A stretch of 54,917 nucleotides of DNA, from NCBI GenBank assembly GCA_036406615.1, contig DASXAQ010000010.1, forward strand, positions 1 to 54,917, written 5' to 3'. Made by a program: the position numbers and the translations under genes. The stretch's first letter is position 1. Every line of letters begins with the position of its first letter. This stretch comes from DASXAQ01 sp036406615 (GTDB taxonomy: Bacteria > Actinomycetota > UBA4738). Positions 24,405 through 32,489 of this stretch are shown here, piece after piece. The notes beneath the pieces are model-generated. The model was not told where the DNA came from. It was given only the letters and a program-made list of their open reading frames with translations, and made no database searches.

Positions 24405-24878
24405 ATGAGCGTTCGACCCGTGACCCCGGCTGCCGCCCATCCCGCGCTGACCCGCCACGCCGAGCGCCGCGCCGCCAGCGTCCAGAACCGCATCGCGGAT
24501 TGGATCACGCGGTTCGCCGGCTCGATGTGGTTCGTGTACCTGAGCGCGTTGATGTTCCTCGTCTGGATGGTGTGGGTCGAACGCAAGCCGTGGCCGACGC
24601 TGACGCTGGTCGTCTCGCTGGAGGCCATCTTCCTGTCGACGTTCGTCATGATCAGCCAGAACCGCGCGGACGAGAAGCGGGCGGTGATCGCCGCCGAGGA
24701 GTGGCAGTTCGTGCAGCAGGAGGAGCAGCAGAACGAACAGCTGCTGGAGCTGTCGCAGCAGATCCTGGCGCTGACCGACGCCATCCACAAGCTGGCGCTC
24801 GCGCAGCAAGGCGCCGGCGGGGGTGCGGCCGCGTCGGGGGCCGCGGGGCCCGCGCCCGGCGCGCCCCCGGCACCGTAG
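24405..24878 (+). CDS. DUF1003 membrane protein
   Basis: 157 residues, ATG at 24405 with AAGGAGAGG upstream. The DUF1003 core is clear: RIADWITRFAGSMWFVYLSA, a first helix, a short loop, then TLVVSLEAIFLSTFVMISQNR as the second helix. A charged coiled-coil tail (about 95-130, Gln/Glu-rich) and an Ala/Gly/Pro-rich end follow. The family is widespread, with two helices and no established function. It lies between the catabolic island and the tRNA-Trp-secE operon and is followed by a strong hairpin, so it is probably its own transcript. Confidence 0.87.
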   Translation: MSVRPVTPAAAHPALTRHAERRAASVQNRIADWITRFAGSMWFVYLSALMFLVWMVWVERKPWPTLTLVVSLEAIFLSTFVMISQNRADEKRAVIAAEEWQFVQQEEQQNEQLLELSQQILALTDAIHKLALAQQGAGGGAAASGAAGPAPGAPPAP

Positions 24879-24903
24879 GCCCTCCGGGGTCCGTCGGAAA
24901 CGA

Positions 24904-24938
24904 GGCGGCGCCCGGCGAGATGCTCGCCGGGCGCCGCC
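24904..24938. terminator. Perfect 16-bp hairpin after the DUF1003 gene
   Basis: Bases 24904-24919 and 24923-24938 are perfect reverse complements (GGCGGCGCCCGGCGAG on the left arm) with a three-base loop. It starts 26 bases after the DUF1003 stop. No T-run follows, as in many high-GC terminators. Confidence 0.6.
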
Positions 24939-25160
24939 CTCCAGCGCCGCCCCGAAGGACGGCCACGGGTGAGCGGGTCCCCCGGCTGCCCCGGTCCATC
25001 CGTGCCGAACGGCGACCGGGTTGGGAGGGTCGCGGCCGCCCGAGAGCGCCCGCGGTCGTCGGGGTCCCCGCCCGTCATAGGATTCGACCCTTCCCGGCGA
25101 CACCTTGAGCGTTTCCCGGGGCGGGTTCGGCGTTTCGAGGCGCGTCGGCGGCCCGATCCT

Positions 25161-25189
25161 TTGCCCGGCCGCAACGGGCCTCCTATACT
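25161..25189 (+). promoter_or_regulatory. Promoter of the tRNA-Trp-secE-nusG block
   Basis: TTGCCC (25161-25166), a 17-base spacer and TATACT (25184-25189). Transcription would begin near 25196, about 33 bases before the tRNA. It is among the strongest sigma-70-type promoters in the window, together with the one before rpoB. Confidence 0.7.
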
Positions 25190-25228
25190 GGCCTGGGCCT
25201 CGCCCACATATCCCGGCCACACGTCCGG

Positions 25229-25305
25229 AGGGCCGTAGCTCAATTTGGTAGAGCACCGGTCTCCAAAACCGGTGGTTGGGGGTTCGAGTCCCTCCGGCCC
25301 TGCCA
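25229..25305 (+). tRNA. trnW: tRNA-Trp (anticodon CCA)
   Basis: The acceptor arm AGGGCCG (25229-25235) pairs perfectly with CGGCCCT (25295-25301), followed by discriminator G and an encoded CCA end (25303-25305). The anticodon loop reads CTCCAAA between fully paired CCGGT/ACCGG arms, giving anticodon CCA; the T-arm carries GTTCGAGTC. It lies 10 bases before secE and belongs to the same transcript, a conserved bacterial arrangement. Confidence 0.97.
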
Positions 25306-25315
25306 AGGGAGAACC

Positions 25316-25609
25316 ATGAACCGACAGACCAAGAGGATGATGCAGAAGCAGAAGACGGCCCCGGCCGACCGGGCCGATGCCGCGCGCCAGCGCCGGCAGG
25401 CCGCGGCCCCGGAGCGCCGGCGGCGCACGCCTGCACGCGTCTTCCTCAAGGAGGTTCGGGCCGAGCTCCGCAAGGTGAACTGGCCGACGCGCCACGAGCT
25501 CGTCGGATACACGATCGTGGTGCTCGTGTCGGTTACCGTGCTGACCTCGTACGTGTTCGGGCTGGACTACGTCTTCGCGAAGTCCATCCTTCATTTCCTC
25601 GGCGGATAG
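25316..25609 (+). CDS. secE: Preprotein translocase subunit SecE
   Basis: 97 residues, ATG at 25316 with GGGAGAA upstream. A basic, Gln/Arg-rich N-terminus of about 40 residues leads into the conserved amphipathic helix FLKEVRAELRKVNWPTRHEL (about 43-62), then one transmembrane helix. SecE clamps the SecY channel in the membrane. The position between tRNA-Trp and nusG is the standard one. Confidence 0.96.
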   Translation: MNRQTKRMMQKQKTAPADRADAARQRRQAAAPERRRRTPARVFLKEVRAELRKVNWPTRHELVGYTIVVLVSVTVLTSYVFGLDYVFAKSILHFLGG

Positions 25610-25619
25610 GCACGCACCG

Positions 25620-26807
25620 ATGACCGAGCAGAACCCCTCCAGTCAAGCCGCCGCGCCGTCGTCCGACGACGAGGCGCCCATGCCCGCGGACGACGAGGCG
25701 CGCTTCGGCGACGACGCCACGGACGAGGCGACGGCCGAGCCCGATTCCGAGGCCGTCGTCGACGTCGAGGATGCCGAGGTGGCCGAAAGCGAGCTCGTGG
25801 AGGCCGCGGCCGAGGCGACGATCGAGCTGGCAGGCGCGGAGGGGCAGGCCGAGCGCGAGCTGGCCGAGGAGGTGATCGAGCTGGCGGTCGCCGAAGAGGC
25901 AGCCGAGGAGGCGCTCGAGCACGCCGCGGAGTCCGGAGCGATGAGCCCCGAGCAGGTGGCCGAGGCCGCCGAGGAGCTGGCGCAGGCCGAGACCCAGGCC
26001 GAGCAGGCGCTGGCCGCCGAGGCCGAGGAGCTCGTCGTCGCAGAGGCGGTGGCGGAGGAGACGCTCGCCGAAGGGATCGAGGAGGCGGCGGAGGCGGTTG
26101 AGGCCGCCGAAGCCGTCGCCGAGGCCGAAGCGATCGTGGCCGCCGGCGAGGCGCGGGCCGACGAGCCGGCGCCCGAGGGCGCCGCCCCACCGGCCGAGCC
26201 GGCGCCGGACGGGGCGAAGGCTCAGGCGGACCAGGACGAGGACGCCGGCGCCGACGGCGGCGTGCTCCGGGGCCCGGGGGAGTGGTATGTCGTCCACACG
26301 TACGCCGGCTACGAGAACAAGGTCAAGACGAACCTGCGTTCCCGGATCGCCTCGATGCAGATGGAGGACAAGATCTTCGACTGCGTGATCCCCATGGAGG
26401 ACGTCATGGAGATCAAGGGCGGGAAGAAGCAGGTCGTGCAGAAGAAGGTGTTCCCCGGCTACCTGCTGGTGCGGATGGTCTACGACAACGACTCCTGGTA
26501 CGTCGTGCGCAACACGCCCGGGGTCACCGGATTCGTCTCCAGCGGAACGGGTACCAAGCCGACGCCGCTGTCGCCCCGCGAGGTCGAAAAGATCCTCGTG
26601 GTCAAGCAGGAGGCCCAGAAGAAGCCGGAGTACCGGCTGGAGTTCGACGTGGACGACGTCGTGCGGATCATCAGCGGCCCGTTCGCCGACTTCACCGGCA
26701 CGATCTCCGAGATCAACGTCGAGCAGTCGAAGCTGAAGGTGATGGTGAACATCTTCGACCGCGAAACCCCGGTCGAGCTCGCATTCGACCAGGTGGCCCG
26801 CGCCTAG
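25620..26807 (+). CDS. nusG: Transcription factor NusG with long acidic N-terminal extension
   Basis: 395 residues, ATG at 25620, 10 bases after secE. The NusG body occupies residues of about 219-395: NGN domain (EWYVVHTYAGYENKV, then FPGYLLVRM and TPGVTGFV) and KOW domain (VRIISGPFADFTGTI), of normal size (about 176 residues). Before it lies an extension of about 218 residues, very rich in Ala and Glu, predicted helical, ending in a Pro/Ala/Asp linker. Actinobacterial NusG proteins often carry an acidic N-terminal tail, but this one more than doubles the protein. NusG links RNA polymerase to Rho and the ribosome; the tail's role is unknown. Confidence 0.95.
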   Translation: MTEQNPSSQAAAPSSDDEAPMPADDEARFGDDATDEATAEPDSEAVVDVEDAEVAESELVEAAAEATIELAGAEGQAERELAEEVIELAVAEEAAEEALEHAAESGAMSPEQVAEAAEELAQAETQAEQALAAEAEELVVAEAVAEETLAEGIEEAAEAVEAAEAVAEAEAIVAAGEARADEPAPEGAAPPAEPAPDGAKAQADQDEDAGADGGVLRGPGEWYVVHTYAGYENKVKTNLRSRIASMQMEDKIFDCVIPMEDVMEIKGGKKQVVQKKVFPGYLLVRMVYDNDSWYVVRNTPGVTGFVSSGTGTKPTPLSPREVEKILVVKQEAQKKPEYRLEFDVDDVVRIISGPFADFTGTISEINVEQSKLKVMVNIFDRETPVELAFDQVARA

Positions 26808-26879
26808 CCGGGTCGCCGCGTACCGACAAACCAGGCGGGAGGCCGACCAGGCCGCATGCACCGCGGGAGGTGAAGCGAA

Positions 26880-27323
26880 GTGTCCGATGGTCCCAGAAGG
26901 CGCAAGAAGGTCCTCGCGCTCGTCAAGCTCCAGATCAAGGCCGCCCAGGCGACCCCGGCCCCACCGGTCGGGACCGCGCTCGGCCAGCACGGCGTCAACA
27001 TCATGGAGTTCTGCCGCCAATACAACGAGGCGACGCAGGCGCAGGCCGGCCAGGTCATCCCCGTCGAGCTCACGATCTACGAGGACCGCTCGTTCTCGTT
27101 CATCACCAAGCAGCCGCCGGCGGCCGAGCTGATCCGCCAGGCCGCGGGCATCGAGAAGGGGTCCGGCGAGCCGAATCGAAACAAGGTCGCGCGCCTCACG
27201 AAGGAGCAGGTTCGCCGGATCGCGCAGACGAAGATGGCCGACCTGAACGCGAACGACGAGGACAACGCGATGCGCATCATCGAGGGCACCGCGCGCAGCA
27301 TGGGCGTGGAGGTGTCCCAGTGA
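26880..27323 (+). CDS. rplK: 50S ribosomal protein L11
   Basis: 147 residues, GTG at 26880 with GGGAGGTG upstream. The L11 N-terminal domain has the proline-rich hinge PAPPVGTALGQHGVNI and the C-terminal rRNA-binding domain has KVARLTKEQVRRIAQTKM. It binds the GTPase-associated centre of 23S rRNA. Its stop overlaps the rplA start as GTGA. Confidence 0.97.
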   Translation: MSDGPRRRKKVLALVKLQIKAAQATPAPPVGTALGQHGVNIMEFCRQYNEATQAQAGQVIPVELTIYEDRSFSFITKQPPAAELIRQAAGIEKGSGEPNRNKVARLTKEQVRRIAQTKMADLNANDEDNAMRIIEGTARSMGVEVSQ

Positions 27324-28039
27324 GCGCGCGGGGCAAGCGCTACCGCGCCGCGGCCGAGAAGGTGGACGCGAACCGGCACTACTCGCCCGTCGAGGCCGTT
27401 CGCGTGCTGCAGGACTTCCCCGCGGCGAAGTTCGACGAGTCCGTCGAGGTCGCGATGCGCCTCGGCGTCGACCCGCGCAAAGCCGACCAGATCGTGCGCG
27501 GCACGGTGACGCTTCCCAACGGAACGGGCCGCTCGGTCCGCGTGGCGGCATTCGCGGCCGGGGACAAGGCTCGCGAGGCGCAGGAGGCCGGGGCCGACGT
27601 CGTGGGCGCCGAGGATCTGGTGGACGAAGTCCTGAAGGGCAACATCGATTTCGACGCCGCCGTGGCCACGCCCGAGTCGATGGCGCTGGTCGGCAAGGCG
27701 GGGCGCGTCCTCGGCCCCCGCGGGCTGATGCCGAACCCCAAGGCCGGGACCGTGACCAACGACATCGGCAAGGCCGTGCGGGAGATCAAGGCGGGCAAGC
27801 TGGAGTACCGCACCGACCGTCAGGGCAACGTGCACCTGGTCATCGGCAAGCGCTCGTTCGATCACGAGAAGCTGCTGCAGAACTACCTCGCGGTCGTCGA
27901 CGAGATCCTTCGCGCCAAGCCCGCGGCGGCCAAGGGACGCTATCTCCAGAGCGTCACGCTGTCGACGACGATGGGCCCGGGCATCAAGATCGACCCGACC
28001 CACGCCAAGGAGATCGCGGAGGATCCCGCCGCGGTCTAG
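27320..28039 (+). CDS. rplA: 50S ribosomal protein L1
   Basis: 239 residues, GTG at 27320 overlapping the rplK stop (GTGA). Signature segments include FDESVEVAMRLGVDPRKADQ near the N-terminus and GRVLGPRGLMPNPKAGTVT in the second domain. It forms the L1 stalk at the E-site and in many bacteria represses its own operon. Coupled to rplK; a short hairpin follows the stop. Confidence 0.97.
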   Translation: MSARGKRYRAAAEKVDANRHYSPVEAVRVLQDFPAAKFDESVEVAMRLGVDPRKADQIVRGTVTLPNGTGRSVRVAAFAAGDKAREAQEAGADVVGAEDLVDEVLKGNIDFDAAVATPESMALVGKAGRVLGPRGLMPNPKAGTVTNDIGKAVREIKAGKLEYRTDRQGNVHLVIGKRSFDHEKLLQNYLAVVDEILRAKPAAAKGRYLQSVTLSTTMGPGIKIDPTHAKEIAEDPAAV

Positions 28040-28051
28040 GTAACGCTGAAT

Positions 28052-28067
28052 GGAGGGCCTGCCCTCC
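28052..28067 (+). terminator. Short hairpin after rplA
   Basis: GGAGGG (28052-28057) and CCCTCC (28062-28067) form a perfect 6-bp stem with a four-base loop 12 bases after the rplA stop. There is no T-run; it may only partly terminate or may protect the rplKA transcript end. Confidence 0.4.
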
Positions 28068-28100
28068 AATCGTTGACGCGTGGGCGGTCGCCCCCGTACC

Positions 28101-28187
28101 CTTGGTGCGCCGCAGACAGCAGGGGCGCACGCGTAATCCCCGCGAGGGGTACCTGCCGAGGCGAGGAAGCGTACAGCAGGTCGCTCG
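28101..28187 (+). ncRNA. L10 leader RNA of the rplJL operon
   Basis: Upstream of rplJ lies a structured leader of the L10-leader type. A 7-bp stem GTGCGCC/GGCGCAC (28105-28111 with 28124-28130) encloses a purine-rich GCAGACAGCAGG internal region typical of the L10(L12)4 binding site, followed by a CCCC-GCGA-GGGG hairpin (28138-28149, GNRA loop) and a second AGCAGG. The L10-L12 complex binds this RNA to repress rplJL. The attenuator hairpin follows at once. A TTGACG at 28073 with TACCCT at 28097 could be a promoter, but its start would cut into the first stem, so readthrough from rplKA or another start is also possible. Confidence 0.65.
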
Positions 28188-28220
28188 ACGCCTCCGCTCG
28201 TCTGCGGAGGCGTTTTTCTT
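28188..28220 (+). terminator. Intrinsic attenuator before rplJ
   Basis: Perfect 10-bp stem ACGCCTCCGC (28188-28197) and GCGGAGGCGT (28204-28213), loop of six, then TTTTT (28213-28217) and CTT. It is the only hairpin in the window with a good T-run. Its place between the L10 leader and rplJ suggests that leader binding sets termination versus readthrough into rplJL. Confidence 0.8.
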
Positions 28221-28265
28221 TGTCCAGGACGCGCGGCCGCCGGCCGCGCCGGAAGCGAGGCGCAC

Positions 28266-28979
28266 GTGCCGAAGGCCGAGAAGGTCGCGAAGGTCAAGGA
28301 GCTGACCGCGCAGTTCACGTCGTCCGACGGGGCCGTGTTCGCGGACTTCCGCGGGCTCACCGTCAAGGACGCCACCGAGCTGCGCCGCGGGCTGCGCGAC
28401 GCCGGGGCGAGCTTCACCATCTCGAAGAACACCCTGGCGCGCCTGGCCGCCAAGGACGCCGGCCTCGAGGACGTCCTGCAGCTGCTCGAGGGACCGACGG
28501 CCATCACGTTCATCCACGGCGACGCCGTCTCCGGCGCCAAGGCGCTGCTCGACATGACCCGGCGGTTCCCGGCCTTGCAGGTCAAGGGCGCCCTGGTCGA
28601 AGGCCACGTGATGGGCGAGGAGCAGGCCAAGTCGCTGGCCACGCTCGACTCGCGCGAGGTCTCGGTCGCCAAACTCGCCGGGATGCTCCAGGCGCCCATC
28701 GCCCGGATCATGTTCGTGCTGCAGGCGCCGCTTCAGCGCATCGCGTACGCGCTCGCCGAGCGCGGACGTCAGGAGGCGCCGGCCGAGGCGGCCGAAGCTC
28801 CCGAAGCGCCCGCCGAAGCGGAGGCGGCCGAAGCTGCCGAAGCGCCCACCGAGGCCGAGGCGGCGGCCGCGCCCGCGGAGCAGTCGGCTTCCGCAGAGGC
28901 CGCGGAGCCACCGACGGAAGCGCCGGCCGAGCCCGAGGCCGACGCCGGGCCCGCGGAAGCGGCGCCAGAGGAAGCCTGA
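28266..28979 (+). CDS. rplJ: 50S ribosomal protein L10 with long Ala/Glu/Pro-rich tail
   Basis: 237 residues, GTG at 28266. Residues 1 to about 170 are a normal L10: VFADFRGLTVKDATELRR, FTISKNTLARLA, and the C-terminal helix that anchors L7/L12 dimers. Beyond this a tail of about 70 residues is made of repeated Ala-Pro-Glu/Ala-Glu-Ala units (EAPEAPAEAEAAEAAEAP and similar). Standard L10 ends near 165-175 residues. L10 forms the base of the ribosomal stalk and autoregulates via its leader. The tail resembles the NusG extension in composition; its role is unknown. Confidence 0.95.
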   Translation: MPKAEKVAKVKELTAQFTSSDGAVFADFRGLTVKDATELRRGLRDAGASFTISKNTLARLAAKDAGLEDVLQLLEGPTAITFIHGDAVSGAKALLDMTRRFPALQVKGALVEGHVMGEEQAKSLATLDSREVSVAKLAGMLQAPIARIMFVLQAPLQRIAYALAERGRQEAPAEAAEAPEAPAEAEAAEAAEAPTEAEAAAAPAEQSASAEAAEPPTEAPAEPEADAGPAEAAPEEA

Positions 28980-29008
28980 CGCGCACACACGAAAGGAAAG
29001 GTGAAGAC

Positions 29009-29404
29009 ATGGCCAAGCAATCCGTCGACGACATCCTGGACGCGATCAAGGAGCTGTCGATCATCGAGGCGGCCGAGCTCTCCAAGAAGATCGAGGAGGA
29101 GTTCGGCATCCAGGCCGCGGCTCCCGTCGCCGTCGGCGGCGCCGCCGTGGGCGGCGCGCCCGCCGGAGGTGCCGCCGAGGAGGCGGAGGAGCAGACCGAG
29201 TTCGACGTCGTGCTGAACGCCGCGGGCGACAAGAAGATTCAGGTGATCAAGGAGGTGCGCGCGCTCACGAGCCTGGGCCTCAAGGAGGCCAAGGACCTGG
29301 TGGACGGCGCGCCGAAGCCCGTGCTGGAGCGCGTACCGAAGGAGCAGGCGGACAAGGCCAAGGAGCAGCTCGAGTCGGCCGGCGCGACGGTCGAGGTGAA
29401 GTAG
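29009..29404 (+). CDS. rplL: 50S ribosomal protein L7/L12
   Basis: 131 residues, ATG at 29009 with GAAAGGAAAGGTG upstream. N-terminal dimerisation helix (VDDILDAIKELSIIEAAELSKK segment), Gly/Ala-rich hinge around 38-55, and C-terminal factor-binding domain (KKIQVIKEVRALTSLGLKEAKDLVDGAPK). It forms the mobile stalk that recruits translation GTPases. In many bacteria rpoB follows directly; here a converging polysaccharide gene ends 9 bases after the rplL stop. Confidence 0.97.
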   Translation: MAKQSVDDILDAIKELSIIEAAELSKKIEEEFGIQAAAPVAVGGAAVGGAPAGGAAEEAEEQTEFDVVLNAAGDKKIQVIKEVRALTSLGLKEAKDLVDGAPKPVLERVPKEQADKAKEQLESAGATVEVK

Positions 29405-29413
29405 GCCCGGCCG

Positions 29414-30736
29414 CTACAGCAGCACGACGTTCGACGCGTCGAGGCCGCGCGTGACGCCTCTCGCGTCGAACACCAGCGGGGCGTGGCGCACGACCCATTC
29501 GTAGTCGATCGCCGGATGGGCGGTCAGGATCGCGACGCAGTCCTGCGTCTCGAGCAGTTCGGGCGACAGCGGCTGGCACCGGAGTTCTGCCTCTGCGACG
29601 CGCGCGACGGGCACGAACGGGTCGTGGAACGAGCAGTCCGCGCCGGCGCGCGCCAGCCGCTCCATCACCAGGGTTGACGGCGACTCGCGGACGTCGTTCA
29701 CGCCGGACTTGTACGCGACGCCCAGCACCATCACGCGGGAGCCGTTCACGGGCTTGCCCGCCGCGTTCAGGACGTCGGCGATCCGCGACGCCACGTGCGC
29801 GGGCATGCGGTTGTTGACTTCCTTCGCGTGCTCGACGAACCCCATGCCGAACCCCATCCGCTGGCCGACCCGGAACGACAGGTAGCTCGGGTCGATCGCG
29901 ATGCAGTGGCCGCCGACGCCGGGGCCCGGCCAGAACGGCATGTAGCCGAACGGCTTGGTGGCGGCCGCGTCGAGCGCCGCCCAGATGTCGACCCCGAGCT
30001 CCGGCGCGAGCGTCGCCAGCTCGTTCACCAGCGCGATGTTGACGTGGCGAAAGGTGTTCTCGACGAGCTTGGCCATCTCCGCCTCGCGCGGCGAGGGCGC
30101 CCGGTGGGTGTGGTCCACCAACTGCGCGTAGAACAGCTCACACAGGTCGCCGGCCTCGGGCCCGACGCCCGAGACGATCTTGGGCGTGTCGCGGAACGAC
30201 CAGCCATTGCCGGGATCGATGCGCTCGGGGGAGTAGCCCAGGAAGAAGTCGCGGCCGCACGACAGGCCCGAGGTCTCCAGGATCGGTCGGACGACCTCTT
30301 CGGTGGTTCCGGGATAGGTGGTCGACTCCAGGACCACGAGCGTCTCCGGCTGGAGCTCGCGCGCCACGTTCGCCGACGCCAGCCGCACCATCGTGAGGTC
30401 GGGAACGCCGTCGGTGAGCGGCGTTGGGACCGAGATCACGATGACCCGGGCCCGCCGGAGCTCGCTCGGATCCCAGGTGAAGCGGGCGTTGGTCAGCCCG
30501 GCGATGTCCTCGTCGGCGACGTCGGAGACGTAGGAGCGCCCGGCCGACAGCTGGCCGACGCGCCCGCGGTCCTCGTCGTACCCGATGGCCGGGAAGCCCT
30601 CGCGCGAGGCGGCCACGAGCAGCGGCAGGCCCACGTACCCGAGGCCGACGATCGCCACCGTCGCGGTGTGTGACGCGAGCGCGTCGCGCAGCGGCGCGCC
30701 GAGGCCCTGCGAGGGACGGCCGAGCTCCGTCGCCAC
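29414..30736 (-). CDS. Nucleotide-sugar dehydrogenase (UDP-HexNAc 6-dehydrogenase, WbpA/WecC-like)
   Basis: 440 residues, GTG at 30736, one base after the kinase stop. The NAD motif GLGYVG lies at 31-36, and the catalytic Cys278 is in the family signature GPGVGGHCIAIDP. ESTTYPGTT and YSPERIDPGN are typical of the UDP-GlcNAc/ManNAc dehydrogenase branch rather than the UDP-glucose one. It makes a UDP-hexosaminuronic acid for the polysaccharide. Last gene of the leftward polysaccharide operon, converging with rplL. Confidence 0.88.
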   Translation of the reverse strand: MATELGRPSQGLGAPLRDALASHTATVAIVGLGYVGLPLLVAASREGFPAIGYDEDRGRVGQLSAGRSYVSDVADEDIAGLTNARFTWDPSELRRARVIVISVPTPLTDGVPDLTMVRLASANVARELQPETLVVLESTTYPGTTEEVVRPILETSGLSCGRDFFLGYSPERIDPGNGWSFRDTPKIVSGVGPEAGDLCELFYAQLVDHTHRAPSPREAEMAKLVENTFRHVNIALVNELATLAPELGVDIWAALDAAATKPFGYMPFWPGPGVGGHCIAIDPSYLSFRVGQRMGFGMGFVEHAKEVNNRMPAHVASRIADVLNAAGKPVNGSRVMVLGVAYKSGVNDVRESPSTLVMERLARAGADCSFHDPFVPVARVAEAELRCQPLSPELLETQDCVAILTAHPAIDYEWVVRHAPLVFDARGVTRGLDASNVVLL

Positions 30737-30737
30737 C

Positions 30738-32489
30738 TCAAGACGCCCCGTTCGCCGGCGGAGACGAAGGATCCGACCCGGCCGGAACCTCGCCGACCGT
30801 CACAGGGGGGTCCCCCTGCGAATCGGGCTGGAAGCCGAAGCTGCCGTGCGTCGCGGGCTCGCGGCGTGCGCGCCGCAGGTCCTTCTTCCGCTGCGCAGTC
30901 GCGTGGCCGTTGGTCGCCTTCGGGTCGTCGGCGTAGTACTCGCGGTAGTACGTGTAGGCGTACGGGTACGCGGCGGCCTTGTTGGGATCGAAGTTGTTGT
31001 ACACGACGCCGATCACATCGGCCCCGACGTTGTCGAGCTGCGTGCGGATCTGGCCGAGGGTGGACCGGCTCGAGCGTTCCGCCCCGACGATGCAGAGCGT
31101 CCCGTCCACCAGCGGCGCCAGGATCGACGCGTCGGCGACGGCAAGCGTCGGCGGCGCGTCCAGGATCACGAAGTCGGCCACCTCGCGCATCATCCGCAGG
31201 ACCTCGGCGGCGCGCCCGCCCGTCAGCAGCTCTGCCGGGTTCGACGGCGTGGGTCCCGCGGCCACGACCTTCAGATTGGACCGGCCGACGTCCTGGGCGA
31301 CGTCGCTCAGGTGTGCCTCGCCACGCAGCAGGTTGGTCAGCCCCGGAGAGCGGGCGATGTGGAAGAACTCGTGCAGGCGCGGGCGCCGCACGTCGGCGGA
31401 GACCAGCAGGACGCGGCCGCCCGTCTGCGCCAGCGCGACCGCGAGGTTCGACGCCGTGGTGGTCTTGCCCTCGCTGCCCATGGCGCTGGTGACCATGATG
31501 CTGGACAGGGGCCGTCGCGACGCCAGGTACTGGATGTTCGTGGCGAGCGTCCGGTACGCCTCGGCGACCGGGCTCTTCGGATCCGAACGCATGACGAGCA
31601 TGGCGTCCTTGTTGCGCCGCCAGTTGGACACGTGCGGGATCGCGGCGATGACCTGCGCGCCCACGCGCATCTCCAGCTCCTCGCGGCTCTTGACGCGGTC
31701 GTCCAGCCGCTCGCGGATCACGGCCCATCCCAGGCCGAGCAGCGCCCCGACGATCACGGCGAGCAGCCCGTTGCGGACCTTGTTCGGGCTGACCGGCGTC
31801 GTCGGCGGCGTGGCCGACTGCACGACCTCGCCGGCGCTCTGCTGCACGGCCGGGTTCGGCTGCAGGCTCAGGTACTGCTGGTTCAGGATGCCCAGGCGGC
31901 CGATGAGCGAGTCGCGCTGGGTCTCCAGCGCGTTGCGCAGCGACTCGTCGCTGGTGCCGTTGATCTTCGAGTTGAGCGTCCTGAGCTGCTGATTGACGCC
32001 GTCGATCTGCTGCCGCACGCCGGCGGCGGCCGCGGTCAGCTGCGAGACCGCCTGCTGCGTCCGGAAGTTGATGTACGCGGCGGCGAAGCCGTTGGCCACG
32101 CGCGCGGCGACGGCCGGGTCGGGGCTGCGGTACGCGATGACGAGCACGTTCGTGTCGGCCACGACCTGGACCGACAGGTTCGACAGGACGGTCTCAACGC
32201 CGGGAACGAGCTTGAGGTTCTTCTTCACCTGCTGGGCGACCGCCTGCGACTGCGCGACCTGCTGCTCGGTCTGGAGATTGGGCTGCTGCGGCGCCGACAG
32301 CGGGTTCAGCAGGTTCTGCGCCGGCTCGACCAGGACCTCGGCGGTCCCCTGGTAGATCGGCGTCTGACGAACGGTGAGCGCCGCGGTGACGGCGAGCACG
32401 GTGATCATGATCGCCGCGATCTCCCATTTACGGGCGCGGACGATGCGCGTGTACTCGCGAAGGTCGGACGACTGGCTGGAAGGGCTCAT
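30738..32489 (-). CDS. Polysaccharide co-polymerase fused to BY-kinase (Wzz-Wze type)
   Basis: 583 residues, ATG at 32489 overlapping the WecA-like stop (ATGA). Wzz part: transmembrane helix at about 24-40, extracytoplasmic coiled coil (about 70-215), second helix at about 240-257. Kinase part: Walker A in SAMGSEGKTTT (335-345), Walker A' in SADVRRP (364-370), Walker B in VILDAPP (441-447). A tyrosine-rich cluster (seven Tyr between 509 and 519) provides the usual autophosphorylation sites but is followed by a further tail of about 64 hydrophilic residues. It controls chain length of the Wzy-polymerised glycan by phosphorylation cycles. Confidence 0.9.
   Translation of the reverse strand: MSPSSQSSDLREYTRIVRARKWEIAAIMITVLAVTAALTVRQTPIYQGTAEVLVEPAQNLLNPLSAPQQPNLQTEQQVAQSQAVAQQVKKNLKLVPGVETVLSNLSVQVVADTNVLVIAYRSPDPAVAARVANGFAAAYINFRTQQAVSQLTAAAAGVRQQIDGVNQQLRTLNSKINGTSDESLRNALETQRDSLIGRLGILNQQYLSLQPNPAVQQSAGEVVQSATPPTTPVSPNKVRNGLLAVIVGALLGLGWAVIRERLDDRVKSREELEMRVGAQVIAAIPHVSNWRRNKDAMLVMRSDPKSPVAEAYRTLATNIQYLASRRPLSSIMVTSAMGSEGKTTTASNLAVALAQTGGRVLLVSADVRRPRLHEFFHIARSPGLTNLLRGEAHLSDVAQDVGRSNLKVVAAGPTPSNPAELLTGGRAAEVLRMMREVADFVILDAPPTLAVADASILAPLVDGTLCIVGAERSSRSTLGQIRTQLDNVGADVIGVVYNNFDPNKAAAYPYAYTYYREYYADDPKATNGHATAQRKKDLRRARREPATHGSFGFQPDSQGDPPVTVGEVPAGSDPSSPPANGAS

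Larger units (their letters stand above)
24879..25228. other. Intergenic stretch before the tRNA-Trp operon
   Basis: 350 bases without a convincing gene on either strand. It holds the 16-bp hairpin at 24904-24938, a GC-rich middle with no motif I can name, and the promoter at 25161-25189. Confidence 0.6.

Noticed and set aside
28073..28102. TTGACG/TACCCT as the rplJ promoter
   Set aside because: The -10 match is poor and the predicted start would remove part of the first stem of the L10 leader, so it is mentioned only as a possibility.
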